64,000 nt of DNA, from assembly GCA_934277375.1 (NCBI GenBank), contig CAKQTZ010000003.1, positions 186,001 through 250,000 of the forward strand, in the 5' to 3' direction. The stretch's first letter is position 1. Each line of letters opens with the position of its first letter. The translations under genes were made by a program, and so were the position numbers. The stretch comes from an uncultured Coprococcus sp. Lineage in GTDB: Bacteria > Bacillota > Clostridia > Lachnospirales > Lachnospiraceae. Positions 45,550 to 55,132 of the stretch are shown here, one piece after another. The notes under the pieces are model-generated. The model saw nothing but the letters and a program-made list of their open reading frames with translations. It was not told the DNA's origin and searched no databases.

Positions 45550-47976
45550 TTATTCTATGCCCAGCAGTTTCTTTACCACAACAACGCAGTTGGCAGCGTC
45601 CTCGGAATATCCGTCTGCACCAATCTCTTCGGCGTAGCTCTCTGTTATAACTGCACCGCCTATAACAACCTTGCTGTCAAGTCCATTTTCCTTCACAGCC
45701 TCAACAACATCCTTCATCTTTACCATCGTTGTCGTCATAAGTGCCGACAGCCCGATGATGCTTGCGTTGTTATCTTTCGCAGCCTGTATTATCACATCAC
45801 AAGGAACATCCTTGCCAAGATCAATAACATTAAAACCATAATTTCTTAGCATAAGAACCACCAGATTCTTACCTATATCGTGAATATCACCTTCCACGGT
45901 TGCAACAACTATCGTAGGCATATCTGAGCTATCTTTATCCTTCAGTACCAGAGGGCTTATAACCCCTATCGCCATCTCCATGGTCTCGGCACTTGATATA
46001 AGCTGTGGCAGAAAATATTTCTTCTTCTCGAACAGCCTGCCCACCTCATTTATAGCCCCTATCAGATCATTGTCTATGATGGTCTGTGGATCAGCACCGC
46101 TGTCAAGCACAGCATGTACATCATCAAGTATAGTTCTTTTGTTTCCTTTGAGAACATCTATATAGATCTGACTTTTTCCTTCCAGGTCAGATCCTGCTTT
46201 ACCGCTGGATGTACCCGTTCCCGTCGATGCAAGTTCAAGCGGTTTAACGTTCTCGATGTACCTGACATCACTTTCCTCCTTGAAGAGAAGCATATCAGAT
46301 GCAAATGCCGCATTCATAAGCATAGTCTGAGAAGGATTGGCAATAGCCATAGTCAGTCCGCGTGAAATAGCCATGGTGAGGAATGCTGTATTTACGAACA
46401 TTCTCTCAGGCAGTCCAAATGAAATATTAGACAGTCCACAGATGGTTGCAAGCCCATTGTTATAACAATAGTTTATGGTTTTCAGACAGTTGATAGCAGC
46501 ATCCTTCTGGGCACCAACCGTTGCGACAAGTCCGTCTACAACAACATCGTTCTTCGTAAATCCCATCTCATACGCAGTGCCAAGCACTGTATTGATAATA
46601 TCCTCCTTCTCCTGCGGACTTTCAGGAAGTCCTTTGTCTGACAAGGGCAGAAGAATGAACATGGCTCCGTATTTTCTAACAAGAGGAAGTATCTCTTCCA
46701 TCTTTACCTTCTCAAGAGAAACTGAATTGACAAGCGCACGTCCCGGATAGATACGGAGTGCCGCCTCAAGTACCTCTGGTGAGCTGGAATCAAGGCACAG
46801 TGGAAGGTTGACGGCCTGCGATACCTGGTTCACAACCTTAAGCATCATCTCTCTCTCATCAATGCCGTTCATACCAACATTGATATCAAGTATAGAAGCC
46901 CCCTTATCAACCTGTTCCTCTGCCATATTCATCACTAGTTCCAGTGATCCCTCCCTGAGTTCAGCCTGGAGCTTCTTCTTTCCGGTTGGGTTGATCCTCT
47001 CACCAACGACTTTAAACGGTGCGTCAAGATCTATTATCAGTGATGAACGTTCCGATGATATACATCTAACATGCTCTGAACTTATATCAGGTACAGGCAT
47101 CTGTGAAGCCATGTCTGCAAGAGCCTTTATGTGTTCAGGTCTCGTACCGCAGCACCCGCCGACCATTCCAGCACCAGCCTCAATGATCATCTTCATGTCC
47201 TCTGCGAATTCTTCAGGGGTCATACGGTAAATACTCTTATCATTTACAAGTTCAGGCATCCCGGCGTTTGGCTTTGCAAACACAGGAATAAATGCAATAC
47301 TCTTCATCTGTCTGACAAGCTCCACCATCTTATCCGGTCCAGTTGAACAGTTTACACCTATGGCTGCAACACCAAGATTCTGCAAAACATTTACCGCGGT
47401 CACAGGATCTGTTCCGTACAGTGTCCGTCCATCCTCGTTGAATGTCAGGCTGGCAATTATAGGGAGATCTGATACCTCATTTGCCGCAATAATCGCAGCT
47501 CTGGTCTCTGCAAGGCTCATCATGGTCTCGACCACAAGCAAGTCACATCCACTCTCATCTATGACCTTTATCTGCTCTTTGTATACATCAACCAGCTCTT
47601 CAAACTGCAGCTTTCCCATGGGATAAAGCATCTCACCGGTCATGGTGATATCTCCTGCAACCAGGCCGTGACCTGCAGCCTTGACCGCTTTCTTAGACAA
47701 TTCAACAAGTCTTCTGTTCATATCCTCAAGATCATCTGCAAGCCCATATTCGTTGAGTTTTATTCTGTTGCATGTGAATGTTGGTGCATACAGGATATCT
47801 GTACCCGCATTAAGATATGCAACCTGCAGATCAAACATGATCTGGGGATGCTCAAGTATCCACTTCTCAGGGCACACGCCAAGAGGCATTCCGGCATCCA
47901 TGAGGTTTGTACCTGTGGCTCCGTCAAGTATAAGTATCTTATCATCAAACAGTCTGCGAAAATCTGTCTTATTCAT
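45550..47976 (-). CDS. metH: Cobalamin-dependent methionine synthase, without reactivation domain
   Basis: 808 residues against about 1230 in E. coli. Domains: homocysteine-binding with zinc cysteines C210, C275, C276 (about 1-290); pterin-binding ('FKVVGERINPTGKKKL', about 310-570); B12 cap and B12-binding with 'DIHDIGKNLV' near 690, whose His ligates cobalt. The chain stops after the B12 domain; the AdoMet-dependent activation domain is missing. GAGGAG precedes the ATG. Downstream of rnhA by 17 bases. No B12 riboswitch space upstream. Confidence 0.95.
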   Translation of the reverse strand: MNKTDFRRLFDDKILILDGATGTNLMDAGMPLGVCPEKWILEHPQIMFDLQVAYLNAGTDILYAPTFTCNRIKLNEYGLADDLEDMNRRLVELSKKAVKAAGHGLVAGDITMTGEMLYPMGKLQFEELVDVYKEQIKVIDESGCDLLVVETMMSLAETRAAIIAANEVSDLPIIASLTFNEDGRTLYGTDPVTAVNVLQNLGVAAIGVNCSTGPDKMVELVRQMKSIAFIPVFAKPNAGMPELVNDKSIYRMTPEEFAEDMKMIIEAGAGMVGGCCGTRPEHIKALADMASQMPVPDISSEHVRCISSERSSLIIDLDAPFKVVGERINPTGKKKLQAELREGSLELVMNMAEEQVDKGASILDINVGMNGIDEREMMLKVVNQVSQAVNLPLCLDSSSPEVLEAALRIYPGRALVNSVSLEKVKMEEILPLVRKYGAMFILLPLSDKGLPESPQEKEDIINTVLGTAYEMGFTKNDVVVDGLVATVGAQKDAAINCLKTINYCYNNGLATICGLSNISFGLPERMFVNTAFLTMAISRGLTMAIANPSQTMLMNAAFASDMLLFKEESDVRYIENVKPLELASTGTGTSSGKAGSDLEGKSQIYIDVLKGNKRTILDDVHAVLDSGADPQTIIDNDLIGAINEVGRLFEKKKYFLPQLISSAETMEMAIGVISPLVLKDKDSSDMPTIVVATVEGDIHDIGKNLVVLMLRNYGFNVIDLGKDVPCDVIIQAAKDNNASIIGLSALMTTTMVKMKDVVEAVKENGLDSKVVIGGAVITESYAEEIGADGYSEDAANCVVVVKKLLGIE

Positions 47977-47993
47977 ATTGTATCTCCTCGTGC

Positions 47994-48476
47994 TCAGGCC
48001 TGATCCAGCCCTTCATCTGTTATTTTTCCATTACCGTCAGCTGCGGCAGTTGCAAGCATATCACATCTCTCGTTGCCGGGATTGCCTGCGTGTCCCTTGA
48101 CCCACAGAAATTCTACATTGTGTGGTGCTTTTGCCGCAAGCAGGCGTTCCCATAGATCACGGTTTTTTACGGGCTCGTTCTTGCCGCGCTTCCAGCCTTT
48201 TTTAATCCAGCCATCTATCCAGTGCTGGTTAAACGCATTACACAGGTATTGTGAATCTGAATAAAGCTTTACATTACACGGCTTTATGAGAGCTTCAAGT
48301 CCAACTATAGCCGCCATAAGTTCCATACGGTTGTTTGTGGTTTTAATATATCCCTGACTATATTCCCTCTCATGAAGCTGTCCCTTTGCGTCAACAAACT
48401 GAAGAACAGCCCCATAACCGCCAGGGCCATTCGGATTGCCTCTCGCCGATCCATCTGTATATAGAATTACATCCAT
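47994..48476 (-). CDS. rnhA: Ribonuclease HI
   Basis: 160 residues. Cuts RNA in RNA-DNA hybrids. Active-site acids visible: D8 ('LYTDGSARGNPNGPGGYG'), E in 'TTNNRMELMAAI', D in 'LYSDSQYLCNA', and D in 'GNERCDMLA'. The basic 'WIKKGWKRGKNEPVKNRDLW' loop is the handle region of type-1 enzymes. ATG at 48476 follows GGAG by eight bases. Lies between pnp and metH. Confidence 0.96.
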   Translation of the reverse strand: MDVILYTDGSARGNPNGPGGYGAVLQFVDAKGQLHEREYSQGYIKTTNNRMELMAAIVGLEALIKPCNVKLYSDSQYLCNAFNQHWIDGWIKKGWKRGKNEPVKNRDLWERLLAAKAPHNVEFLWVKGHAGNPGNERCDMLATAAADGNGKITDEGLDQA

Positions 48477-48526
48477 CCTTTTTTCTCCAATTATTGTCAC
48501 TAATTATTTATGATTTGTTTATGTCC

Positions 48527-49360
48527 TTACATGCTTTCGAGAAAAGCAATAACAAGCCTCTGCAGCTTTTCCGCGGCAGCGTCTCCAGCTTTGATTATAT
48601 CGTCATGTGACAGTTCAGCGCCGAGCCCCGCAGCCTTGTTGCACACCGATGAAAGCCCTGCAACACGCATTCCCATGTGTCTTGCAGCTATTGCTTCACA
48701 TACTGTACTCATGCCTACCGCATCGGCTCCAAGGCTTCTATACATGCGTATTTCAGCCGGAGTCTCATATTGCGGACCGGTGACCTGAATATATACACCA
48801 GGCTTATATGGCAGCTGCACCTGATCGCAGCAACGCTTTAAAATGTCAATAAATTCAGTATCATACACATGAGTCATATCAGGAAAACGAACACCAAACT
48901 TATCATAGTCATTGTATATAAGTGGTGACCTGACAAAAGATGATATATGATCCTCAATCACCATTATATCTCCAACGTCCAGCGAATCTGATATTCCTCC
49001 GGATGCATTGGTCAGTATAAGGTTCTTTACACCGAGCAATCCCAGCAATCTGACTGGCATGACGACCTGATCCATACTGTAGCCTTCATAGAAATGGACC
49101 CGTCCCTGCATAAGAATAACAGATCTGCCAGATAATCTGCCATATACAAATCTTCCCTTGTGTCCCTGAACCGTTGATACAGGGAATCCCAGAATATCAG
49201 CATAATTAATATATATCGGCGCGTCAACTGCATCAGCCATTTTTCCAAGTCCGCTTCCAAGTACTATCGCTGTATCAGGGATAACATCCGCTCCCAGGCA
49301 TTTTTTCACATAATCTGCAGCTTTTTTTATAGTGTCATAGTTCACACAGACATCTTTCAT
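48527..49360 (-). CDS. Purine-nucleoside phosphorylase
   Basis: 277 residues, trimeric PNP (PunA) type. Splits purine nucleosides with phosphate. 'AIVLGSGLGKMADAV' near 32, 'MQGRVHFYEGYSMDQV' near 84, 'NASGGI' near 117, and 'GADAVGMSTVCEAIAARHMGM' near 222 are typical. Preceded by GGTGGTG. Separated from the tRNA by a terminator; start of the pnp-rnhA-metH run. Confidence 0.94.
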   Translation of the reverse strand: MKDVCVNYDTIKKAADYVKKCLGADVIPDTAIVLGSGLGKMADAVDAPIYINYADILGFPVSTVQGHKGRFVYGRLSGRSVILMQGRVHFYEGYSMDQVVMPVRLLGLLGVKNLILTNASGGISDSLDVGDIMVIEDHISSFVRSPLIYNDYDKFGVRFPDMTHVYDTEFIDILKRCCDQVQLPYKPGVYIQVTGPQYETPAEIRMYRSLGADAVGMSTVCEAIAARHMGMRVAGLSSVCNKAAGLGAELSHDDIIKAGDAAAEKLQRLVIAFLESM

Positions 49361-49385
49361 ATATTCACCACCATACCTCTGGTTT

Positions 49386-49419
49386 AAAAAAGGAGGTAAG
49401 CAACACCACTTACCTCCTT
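49386..49419 (-). terminator. Terminator after tRNA-Ser
   Basis: AAGGAGGTAAG (49390-49400) and CTTACCTCCTT (49409-49419), perfect stem with an 8-base loop, followed by a T-run on the minus strand. Confidence 0.9.
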
Positions 49420-49435
49420 AAAATATAAGTAATAA

Positions 49436-49523
49436 CGGAGACGGAGGGATTTGAACCCTCGCGCCGGTTGCCCGACCTACCGCATTTCGAGTGCGGACCC
49501 TTCAACCTCTTGGGTACGTCTCC
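49436..49523 (-). tRNA. tRNA-Ser (anticodon CGA)
   Basis: 88 bases. Acceptor stem GGAGACG/CGTCTCC with discriminator G; anticodon stem CCGCA/TGCGG around loop CTCGAAA, anticodon CGA (codon UCG); long variable arm, as in class II tRNAs; T-arm GAGGGTTCAAATCCCTC. CCA is not encoded. Lies only 9 bases after the L,D-transpeptidase stop, with a terminator 16 bases downstream. Confidence 0.96.
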
Positions 49524-49532
49524 AATTACACT

Positions 49533-51311
49533 TTAATAATAGCAGATAACGGGCATACCGTCATATACTATATTAAACAACTGTTCTGCGGCGGATACAG
49601 GGAGATTTACACAGCCATGTGATCCACCACTTTTATATATATCACCGCCAAATGAACTTCTCCATGACGCATCATGGAATCCAATTCCAAGTTCACCTAT
49701 GAAAGGCATCCAGTACTTTACCGGAGTCTCGTAATCATCTCCAATAAGAACCGCAGGTGATTTGGTATACAGAATAGTATATACACCCTCTGGTGTTCTG
49801 TATTTGCCATTGTCAGCCAGACTTCCTGTTACACAATCTGAGTCCCACACAAGGTTGCCATCGACATACGCATAGACATGCTGCTGTCCAAAATCACATT
49901 CGACATAGGAATTGCCTATATCATCGCCGCCATCTCTATAAACCGCAGCGTAGCAGCTGAATTCAGGTGTATGACTTACAGATTCTCCTGCCTCGAGAAG
50001 GCTCATAAGTTCCTGCGTCTCACTGTCCTCGTCTATCAGCCATCCGTACCAGGTATTGGCAAGCGTTATAACTCTGCCATCATGTGTACTAAAATTTCTT
50101 GGAACTCCATATGTATCATACCTGCCGGCTATGTTGCTCACGTATTCCCGCACCTTATCCTCGGAAAATTTCCACTTCCCATCGTCGTTTATGATCCAGT
50201 CGCCATAATCCTCACTAGTCAATTTCCACGATATCTGATCAATCTCATACGTGATAGTCATACCAAGCATCTTTTCAAGCTCACTCTGTTCTTTTTTTAA
50301 CTCATCACTGTCTGCAGTAACTTCTGCTTTATCATAGACATCAGTATCTGCAAGATCCAGAACAGAATCACCTTTGATAATCGCCTCATCTATTATACTG
50401 CATAATTTCTCAAAATCAAGATAATTTCCATCAGATTCCGGAATTATTACAGCTTTTCCATCTTCAATGGTGACATAAGCATCCACCGGCTTCTCCATCT
50501 TTGACTCATCTGTGAAATCATAACTGTGTAATATGTCCTTGAGCATATCGGTATTGTAGTCAGCAGAGTAACGCAATTCATAGTCTTTTCTCTGCAGCAT
50601 ATAGTATGGCCATAAAAATCCATTTTGCTCATTTATTATTTTTTTGGCAGTGACACTCGGCTGGATATTAAGGGCAATATCTTCTGGTCTGATGACATAT
50701 TCACTTCCGTCAAGAGTCTTTAATGTCAGCGAATATCCAGATATGTACTCTTTGATATAACTGTCCACATCATCGATCGTGTAGAAAGAATAGTCAACTC
50801 CATTTATGTATGTCTTATAATTATAATGGAATAAAAACCATACAGAAATAGCTACATATGTACATATAACCACCGCAGCCATGACTATTCCAAATATCTT
50901 CAGTCCCTTGTGCGTCTTCTTTCCTTTCTCAGCAGGCTCATCGTCTGTGTATGTGTCATCTGTGAATATGTCATCACTCATAACCACATCTGAAGCTGCT
51001 GTTTCAAGAGTCTGCTCCTCTGAATTATCAGATGTATCTTTATCTGAAACAACGCCTTCAGAAACATCATCATCAAATATGGTTTCTCCATCTCCACCGT
51101 CAGTATCAAATATTGGATCTGCTCCATCTGATCTTTTCTCATCCCGGTGATCATCATGTTCTTCCGGCTCTTCGACGACATCAAATGCGGTGTCGAGTTT
51201 ATCTGGCACAGCTTCCTCATCATCCTGCTCTATAACATCAAATGCAGAATCTGTTTTTTCTGTATGAGTTGCACTGTTTTTTGATCTGTTCTCAATTGTG
51301 TCATCGTTCAT
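49533..51311 (-). CDS. Membrane-anchored L,D-transpeptidase (YkuD) with peptidoglycan-binding domain
   Basis: 592 residues. A cytosolic, very acidic N-terminal tail (about 1-130) carries repeats of a short FD motif (AFDVIE, AFDVVE, PIFDTD, TIFDDD, DIFTDD). One membrane span at about 137-162, then a PG_binding_4-type region and a C-terminal YkuD domain with the catalytic 'GGSHGCVNLP' near the end. Would form 3-3 crosslinks outside the membrane. ATG at 51311 chosen: GGGGAAGAG about 9 bases upstream; earlier Mets lack a site. Alternative starts would lengthen the tail by up to 18 residues. Confidence 0.9.
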   Translation of the reverse strand: MNDDTIENRSKNSATHTEKTDSAFDVIEQDDEEAVPDKLDTAFDVVEEPEEHDDHRDEKRSDGADPIFDTDGGDGETIFDDDVSEGVVSDKDTSDNSEEQTLETAASDVVMSDDIFTDDTYTDDEPAEKGKKTHKGLKIFGIVMAAVVICTYVAISVWFLFHYNYKTYINGVDYSFYTIDDVDSYIKEYISGYSLTLKTLDGSEYVIRPEDIALNIQPSVTAKKIINEQNGFLWPYYMLQRKDYELRYSADYNTDMLKDILHSYDFTDESKMEKPVDAYVTIEDGKAVIIPESDGNYLDFEKLCSIIDEAIIKGDSVLDLADTDVYDKAEVTADSDELKKEQSELEKMLGMTITYEIDQISWKLTSEDYGDWIINDDGKWKFSEDKVREYVSNIAGRYDTYGVPRNFSTHDGRVITLANTWYGWLIDEDSETQELMSLLEAGESVSHTPEFSCYAAVYRDGGDDIGNSYVECDFGQQHVYAYVDGNLVWDSDCVTGSLADNGKYRTPEGVYTILYTKSPAVLIGDDYETPVKYWMPFIGELGIGFHDASWRSSFGGDIYKSGGSHGCVNLPVSAAEQLFNIVYDGMPVICYY

Positions 51312-51427
51312 ATCGTTGCACTCTTCCCCTTCACACATAATCCTAAGCGGACTTATGTCCAACATACATAATATTATATTGTATCAATGTATAATGCAAC
51401 AATTAAATCTTTTTAAATATTGCATGT

Positions 51428-52282
51428 CTATCCGTGCAGTTTTATAACAACAAGGTCCGGTTCATTATTCACCCTGACTTTTATCGTATGCAGCCCAAGT
51501 CCGGCACTGACTATCATGTTCCGCCTTCCACATTTATACAACCCTTTGTAATATTTTGGAAAAAATCTTATCATCGGAGAGATAACCCCTCCAAGATGGG
51601 GAATAATCATCAGTCCTCCATGCACATGTCCAGACACAGTAAGATCAGCTCCCCACTGTGCATATTCTTCGAAATAATCTGGATCATGCCCGATCAGAAT
51701 ATTATAGGATGCCCCATTACATGCGGACAGCTCACTTTCCAGATATTCTTCACTCATGTAAAGCTTCTTAAATCTCCGATAATATTCAGGTGCCATATCA
51801 AGTCCATATATAGTGATGTTGTATTCATCAAGATATATATCTTCATTGATAAGCCAGGTGACATTATCTTTCGTGGATTCATACAGCTTCGTCCACATGT
51901 CTCCATATTTGTCATAGATAGATATCCTCATCTCGTGGTTGCCCTTGCCGATATATACAGGATAGCGCTTTCCTATCTCGTTCAGAAAACGGATTCCTAT
52001 ATCCACTGTAATTCCAGGCTTGCCAACTATCACATCTCCCGCCACAAGAATAAAATCCGGATCAACCTTCTCTATACATCTTATAAGTTTCTCATTATCC
52101 TGACCGAATTGTGCGTTATGCAGGTCAGAGATCATGACAATTCTGGCAGTTTTTTTTATGCGTCTATCCTTTATCTCATAATTTGAAAATGATATCCTGC
52201 GATTTTCTTTATTGCTTTCTATTATAATATTCACAAGGGTGATAACACCCGCCAGAACCACTACTGCCAAAAAATACTTCAT
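51428..52282 (-). CDS. Membrane-anchored metallophosphoesterase (YkuE-like)
   Basis: 284 residues. One N-terminal span (about 2-18), then calcineurin-type phosphoesterase with 'MISDLHNAQFG', 'LVAGDVIVGKP', 'GKGNHEMR' and 'VSGHVHGGLM' metal motifs. Related YkuE proteins may act on the outer face; substrate unknown. ATG at 52282 chosen with AGG upstream; the start lies just past the carboxypeptidase stop (52293). Confidence 0.87.
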   Translation of the reverse strand: MKYFLAVVVLAGVITLVNIIIESNKENRRISFSNYEIKDRRIKKTARIVMISDLHNAQFGQDNEKLIRCIEKVDPDFILVAGDVIVGKPGITVDIGIRFLNEIGKRYPVYIGKGNHEMRISIYDKYGDMWTKLYESTKDNVTWLINEDIYLDEYNITIYGLDMAPEYYRRFKKLYMSEEYLESELSACNGASYNILIGHDPDYFEEYAQWGADLTVSGHVHGGLMIIPHLGGVISPMIRFFPKYYKGLYKCGRRNMIVSAGLGLHTIKVRVNNEPDLVVIKLHG

Positions 52283-52292
52283 TATCCAAACC

Positions 52293-53501
52293 TCAATATC
52301 CAAATTGTAATTTAAAAACTTTAACAAATGCATACTTCATACTCATTGAATCTACATTCTCTGCCGCATATATATTCACGCAGCCCAGACATCTGTCCCC
52401 TGCATAATAACTTATCTGTCCAAGTTTATCACCAGTTTTTACCGGCGCATTTATATTGTTTTTTATCTCAAGCTTTTTGGTTACATCCTCTGCGTTTTCA
52501 CCAGTCAGAAGAATTCCCTCAAATTTCCGATCAGATTCAATTGTAACATAGTTACTGGTACCTTTGTCTATAGCAATTTTATCCTCCTGAAGAACTTTAT
52601 CATCCGTATATTTGTGACAAAGGGAATATCCATAATCCAATAGCTTACATGCGTTATCATTTCTTATATCCTTGGTGTCCGCCCCCATTATCACTGCTAT
52701 AAGCTGTATGCCGTCTCTGCTGGCAGTGGCAGACATACAGTATTTTGCAATGTTAGTATATCCTGTTTTCAGTCCTGTCGCACCTGTGTACATGTTAAGG
52801 AATTTATTTGTATTTACAAGATCAAACTGGCTTTCACCCCTGCGTGTTTTATGTATTATAGAATCCATCCATATTCCCGAATAATCAAAAATTGCCGGAT
52901 ATCTGGTTATCAGCTCCCTCGACATAAGAGCAATATCCCTGGCAGACATCTTATGTCCCTCAACATCAAGCCCACACGCATTTTTAAAGCACGCATTTTT
53001 CATTCCAAGCTTCCGGGCTTTTTCATTCATCATGTTCACAAAAGCTTCCTCCGAGCCTGCTATTTTCTCAGCCATTGCAACGGCTGCATCATTACCCGAA
53101 GCTATAATTATGCATTTTATCATATCTTCCACTGTCTGTTCTTCCCCGGCTTCAAAAAAGCACTGAGAACCACCCATAGATGCCGCATGTTCGCTCACCG
53201 TCACAATATCATCCATGCTTATCTGTTCTTTATCTATCGCTTCAAATGTCAGTAATAGTGTCATTATCTTCGTAACAGAAGCCGGTGCCATTGCTTCATC
53301 ACTATTTTTTTCGTAGAGCACCTCCCCTGTCTGTGCCTCTATAAGAATACAGCTTGGTGATTCCAGATCGATACTCTGATTATCTTCTGCATTTGACTGT
53401 ATTTTCCCGAATAGTATAGATATAAATAACATACATACGCCCATAATAAATGCTTTTTTTCTTCTGCTGTCACACTTTCGTGGCGGATTTTTCTTCTTCA
53501 T
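52293..53501 (-). CDS. D-alanyl-D-alanine carboxypeptidase (DacF family)
   Basis: 402 residues with a Sec signal peptide (about 1-38). Motifs S75-V-T-K78, S135-G-N137 and K245-T-G are intact, and a C-terminal PBP5-like domain follows ('APVKTGDKLGQISYY'). Secreted or membrane-held by its C-terminal helix ('KYAFVKVFKLQFGY'). Unlike the lipoprotein paralogue at 2.2 kb it keeps the full architecture. Weak ribosome site AAGAGA. Confidence 0.93.
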   Translation of the reverse strand: MKKKNPPRKCDSRRKKAFIMGVCMLFISILFGKIQSNAEDNQSIDLESPSCILIEAQTGEVLYEKNSDEAMAPASVTKIMTLLLTFEAIDKEQISMDDIVTVSEHAASMGGSQCFFEAGEEQTVEDMIKCIIIASGNDAAVAMAEKIAGSEEAFVNMMNEKARKLGMKNACFKNACGLDVEGHKMSARDIALMSRELITRYPAIFDYSGIWMDSIIHKTRRGESQFDLVNTNKFLNMYTGATGLKTGYTNIAKYCMSATASRDGIQLIAVIMGADTKDIRNDNACKLLDYGYSLCHKYTDDKVLQEDKIAIDKGTSNYVTIESDRKFEGILLTGENAEDVTKKLEIKNNINAPVKTGDKLGQISYYAGDRCLGCVNIYAAENVDSMSMKYAFVKVFKLQFGY

Positions 53502-53650
53502 TATTTCTCTTCTTCCAATGACATTTTGTATATTATATTGTTGTATTATCTATCAATATTCCTTTTATCCCACCAAATCAGTATTATTTTCTTTATTTTG
53601 TAAGATTTTTCTGATATAATAAGTGGTCAGAAAAAAGGAGGACATGTTTC

Positions 53651-54679
53651 ATGAGTATGAAATTAGTTAAAAGAGTACCAACTGGCGATGAGATCAAGGA
53701 ACTATACCCTCTTTCAAGCGAGTTGAAAGCCATCAAAGCCAGAAGAGATGAAGAGATCAGAAAAATTTTCGTAGGCGATGATGACCGATTTATATTTATC
53801 ATCGGACCTTGTTCAGCGGATAACGAAGATGCTGTCTGCGATTACCAGAACCGCCTTGCAAAGGTTGCAGATGAAGTTAAAGATAAGATACTGGTTATTC
53901 CACGTATATATACCAATAAACCAAGAACTACCGGCGATGGATACAAGGGAATGCTTCATCAGCCTGATCCTACAAAATCTTCAGACATGCTTGAAGGTCT
54001 CTATGCCATCAGAAAGATGCACATCAGAGCCATCAGGGAGACCGGACTTACAGCCGCTGACGAGATGCTCTACTCAGAGAACTGGCAGTATGTTGATGAT
54101 ATCCTCTCATACGTTGCCATAGGCGCACGTTCTGTTGAAGATCAGCAGCACAGACTTACAGCCAGCGGAATGGATGTTCCTGTAGGAATGAAGAATCCGA
54201 CAAGCGGTGACTACAATGTTATGATGAATTCCTGTATAGCAGGTCAGCATCATCACACATTCCTCTATTCTGGATGGGAGGCTCATACAGATGGCAATCC
54301 TCTTACACATTGTATATTGAGAGGTGCACTGAATAAGCACGGACAGTCTATATCAAACTATCACTATGAGGATCTCAGACTTCTTGCTGATACATATAAG
54401 AAGTTTAACCTTGTAAACCATGCCTGCATAGTTGATGCCAACCACAATAATTCCGGCAAGAAATTCATCGAGCAGCCAAGAATCGTTAAGGAGGTAATTC
54501 ACAGCAGGAATTACGATCCTGAAATCAGGAATCTTGTAAAGGGTGTCATGGTTGAGAGTTATATTGAGGACGGCAACCAGCCTGTTGATGGTGGCTGCTA
54601 CGGTAAATCTATCACAGATCCTTGTCTTGGATGGGATAAGACAGAGAGACTTCTCAAGGAAGTCGCGGATCTTCTCTAA
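53651..54679 (+). CDS. 3-deoxy-7-phosphoheptulonate synthase (AroG/AroF class I)
   Basis: 342 residues. Condenses PEP and erythrose 4-phosphate, first step of the shikimate pathway. 'FIIGPCSADNEDAVCDY', 'PRTTGDGYKGMLHQPDPT', 'GARSVEDQQHR' and 'IVDANHNNSGKK' are typical of the E. coli-like class I alpha enzymes, which are feedback-inhibited by aromatic amino acids. No chorismate-mutase fusion. GGAGG is nine bases before the ATG; a TATAAT (53615-53620) with a poor -35 is upstream. The only plus-strand gene in this region; no aro neighbours. Confidence 0.94.
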   Translation: MSMKLVKRVPTGDEIKELYPLSSELKAIKARRDEEIRKIFVGDDDRFIFIIGPCSADNEDAVCDYQNRLAKVADEVKDKILVIPRIYTNKPRTTGDGYKGMLHQPDPTKSSDMLEGLYAIRKMHIRAIRETGLTAADEMLYSENWQYVDDILSYVAIGARSVEDQQHRLTASGMDVPVGMKNPTSGDYNVMMNSCIAGQHHHTFLYSGWEAHTDGNPLTHCILRGALNKHGQSISNYHYEDLRLLADTYKKFNLVNHACIVDANHNNSGKKFIEQPRIVKEVIHSRNYDPEIRNLVKGVMVESYIEDGNQPVDGGCYGKSITDPCLGWDKTERLLKEVADLL

Positions 54680-54734
54680 AAATATAGTTTTAGCCTGTGT
54701 ACTTATACAATTACATGCGTTGTGCTTATACAAT

Positions 54735-54775
54735 AAAAGAACCGGCAGATCAAAACAATCTACCGGTTCTTTTTT
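54735..54775. terminator. Bidirectional terminator after the DAHP synthase
   Basis: AGAACCGGCAGAT (54738-54750) and ATCTACCGGTTCT (54758-54770), one mismatch, T-run on the plus side and A-run on the other; serves both converging genes. Confidence 0.9.
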
Positions 54776-54787
54776 ATTTTCTCCGTT

Positions 54788-55117
54788 TCAGACATTCGCT
54801 TCACAGAGTCTGACAAGAATGCATCTTCCCAGAGATACATCCCCCATCATCTTATATTTACCTGTTGTATATGCGTATATAGGATCAACAACTTTTCCCA
54901 AAAGTCTCAATAGAACCGGAGCAGTAAATACATACTTGACGTTATACTCCCTGTCTTCATCCACAACAATATCAGCAATATGATCCCTTATATCTATGTA
55001 GAAAACCCCACTATCTTTGCCGATAACATTGAACTGAAGACTGCAATCCTCAATATCTTCCAGTTCCAACGATGCAAGAATGCTGCTGATACGCTCAACA
55101 CATTCGTTATATGTCAT
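54788..55117 (-). CDS. SCP2 sterol-binding-domain-like protein
   Basis: 109 residues. The second half, 'APVLLRLLGKVVDPIYAYTTGKYKMMGDVSLG', is the typical SCP2 pattern (LL-G-xDP-AY-GK-x-GD); such domains bind hydrophobic molecules. Exact role unknown. ATG at 55117 with GGGTG upstream; the TTG at 55129 overlaps that. Lies 15 bases after the divIVA-like gene on the same strand, likely co-transcribed. Confidence 0.8.
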   Translation of the reverse strand: MTYNECVERISSILASLELEDIEDCSLQFNVIGKDSGVFYIDIRDHIADIVVDEDREYNVKYVFTAPVLLRLLGKVVDPIYAYTTGKYKMMGDVSLGRCILVRLCEANV

Positions 55118-55132
55118 ACAAACACCCAATCT

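Noticed and set aside
51434..52186. 250-codon open frame on the plus strand
   Set aside because: Fully antisense to the metallophosphoesterase, whose metal motifs are clear.
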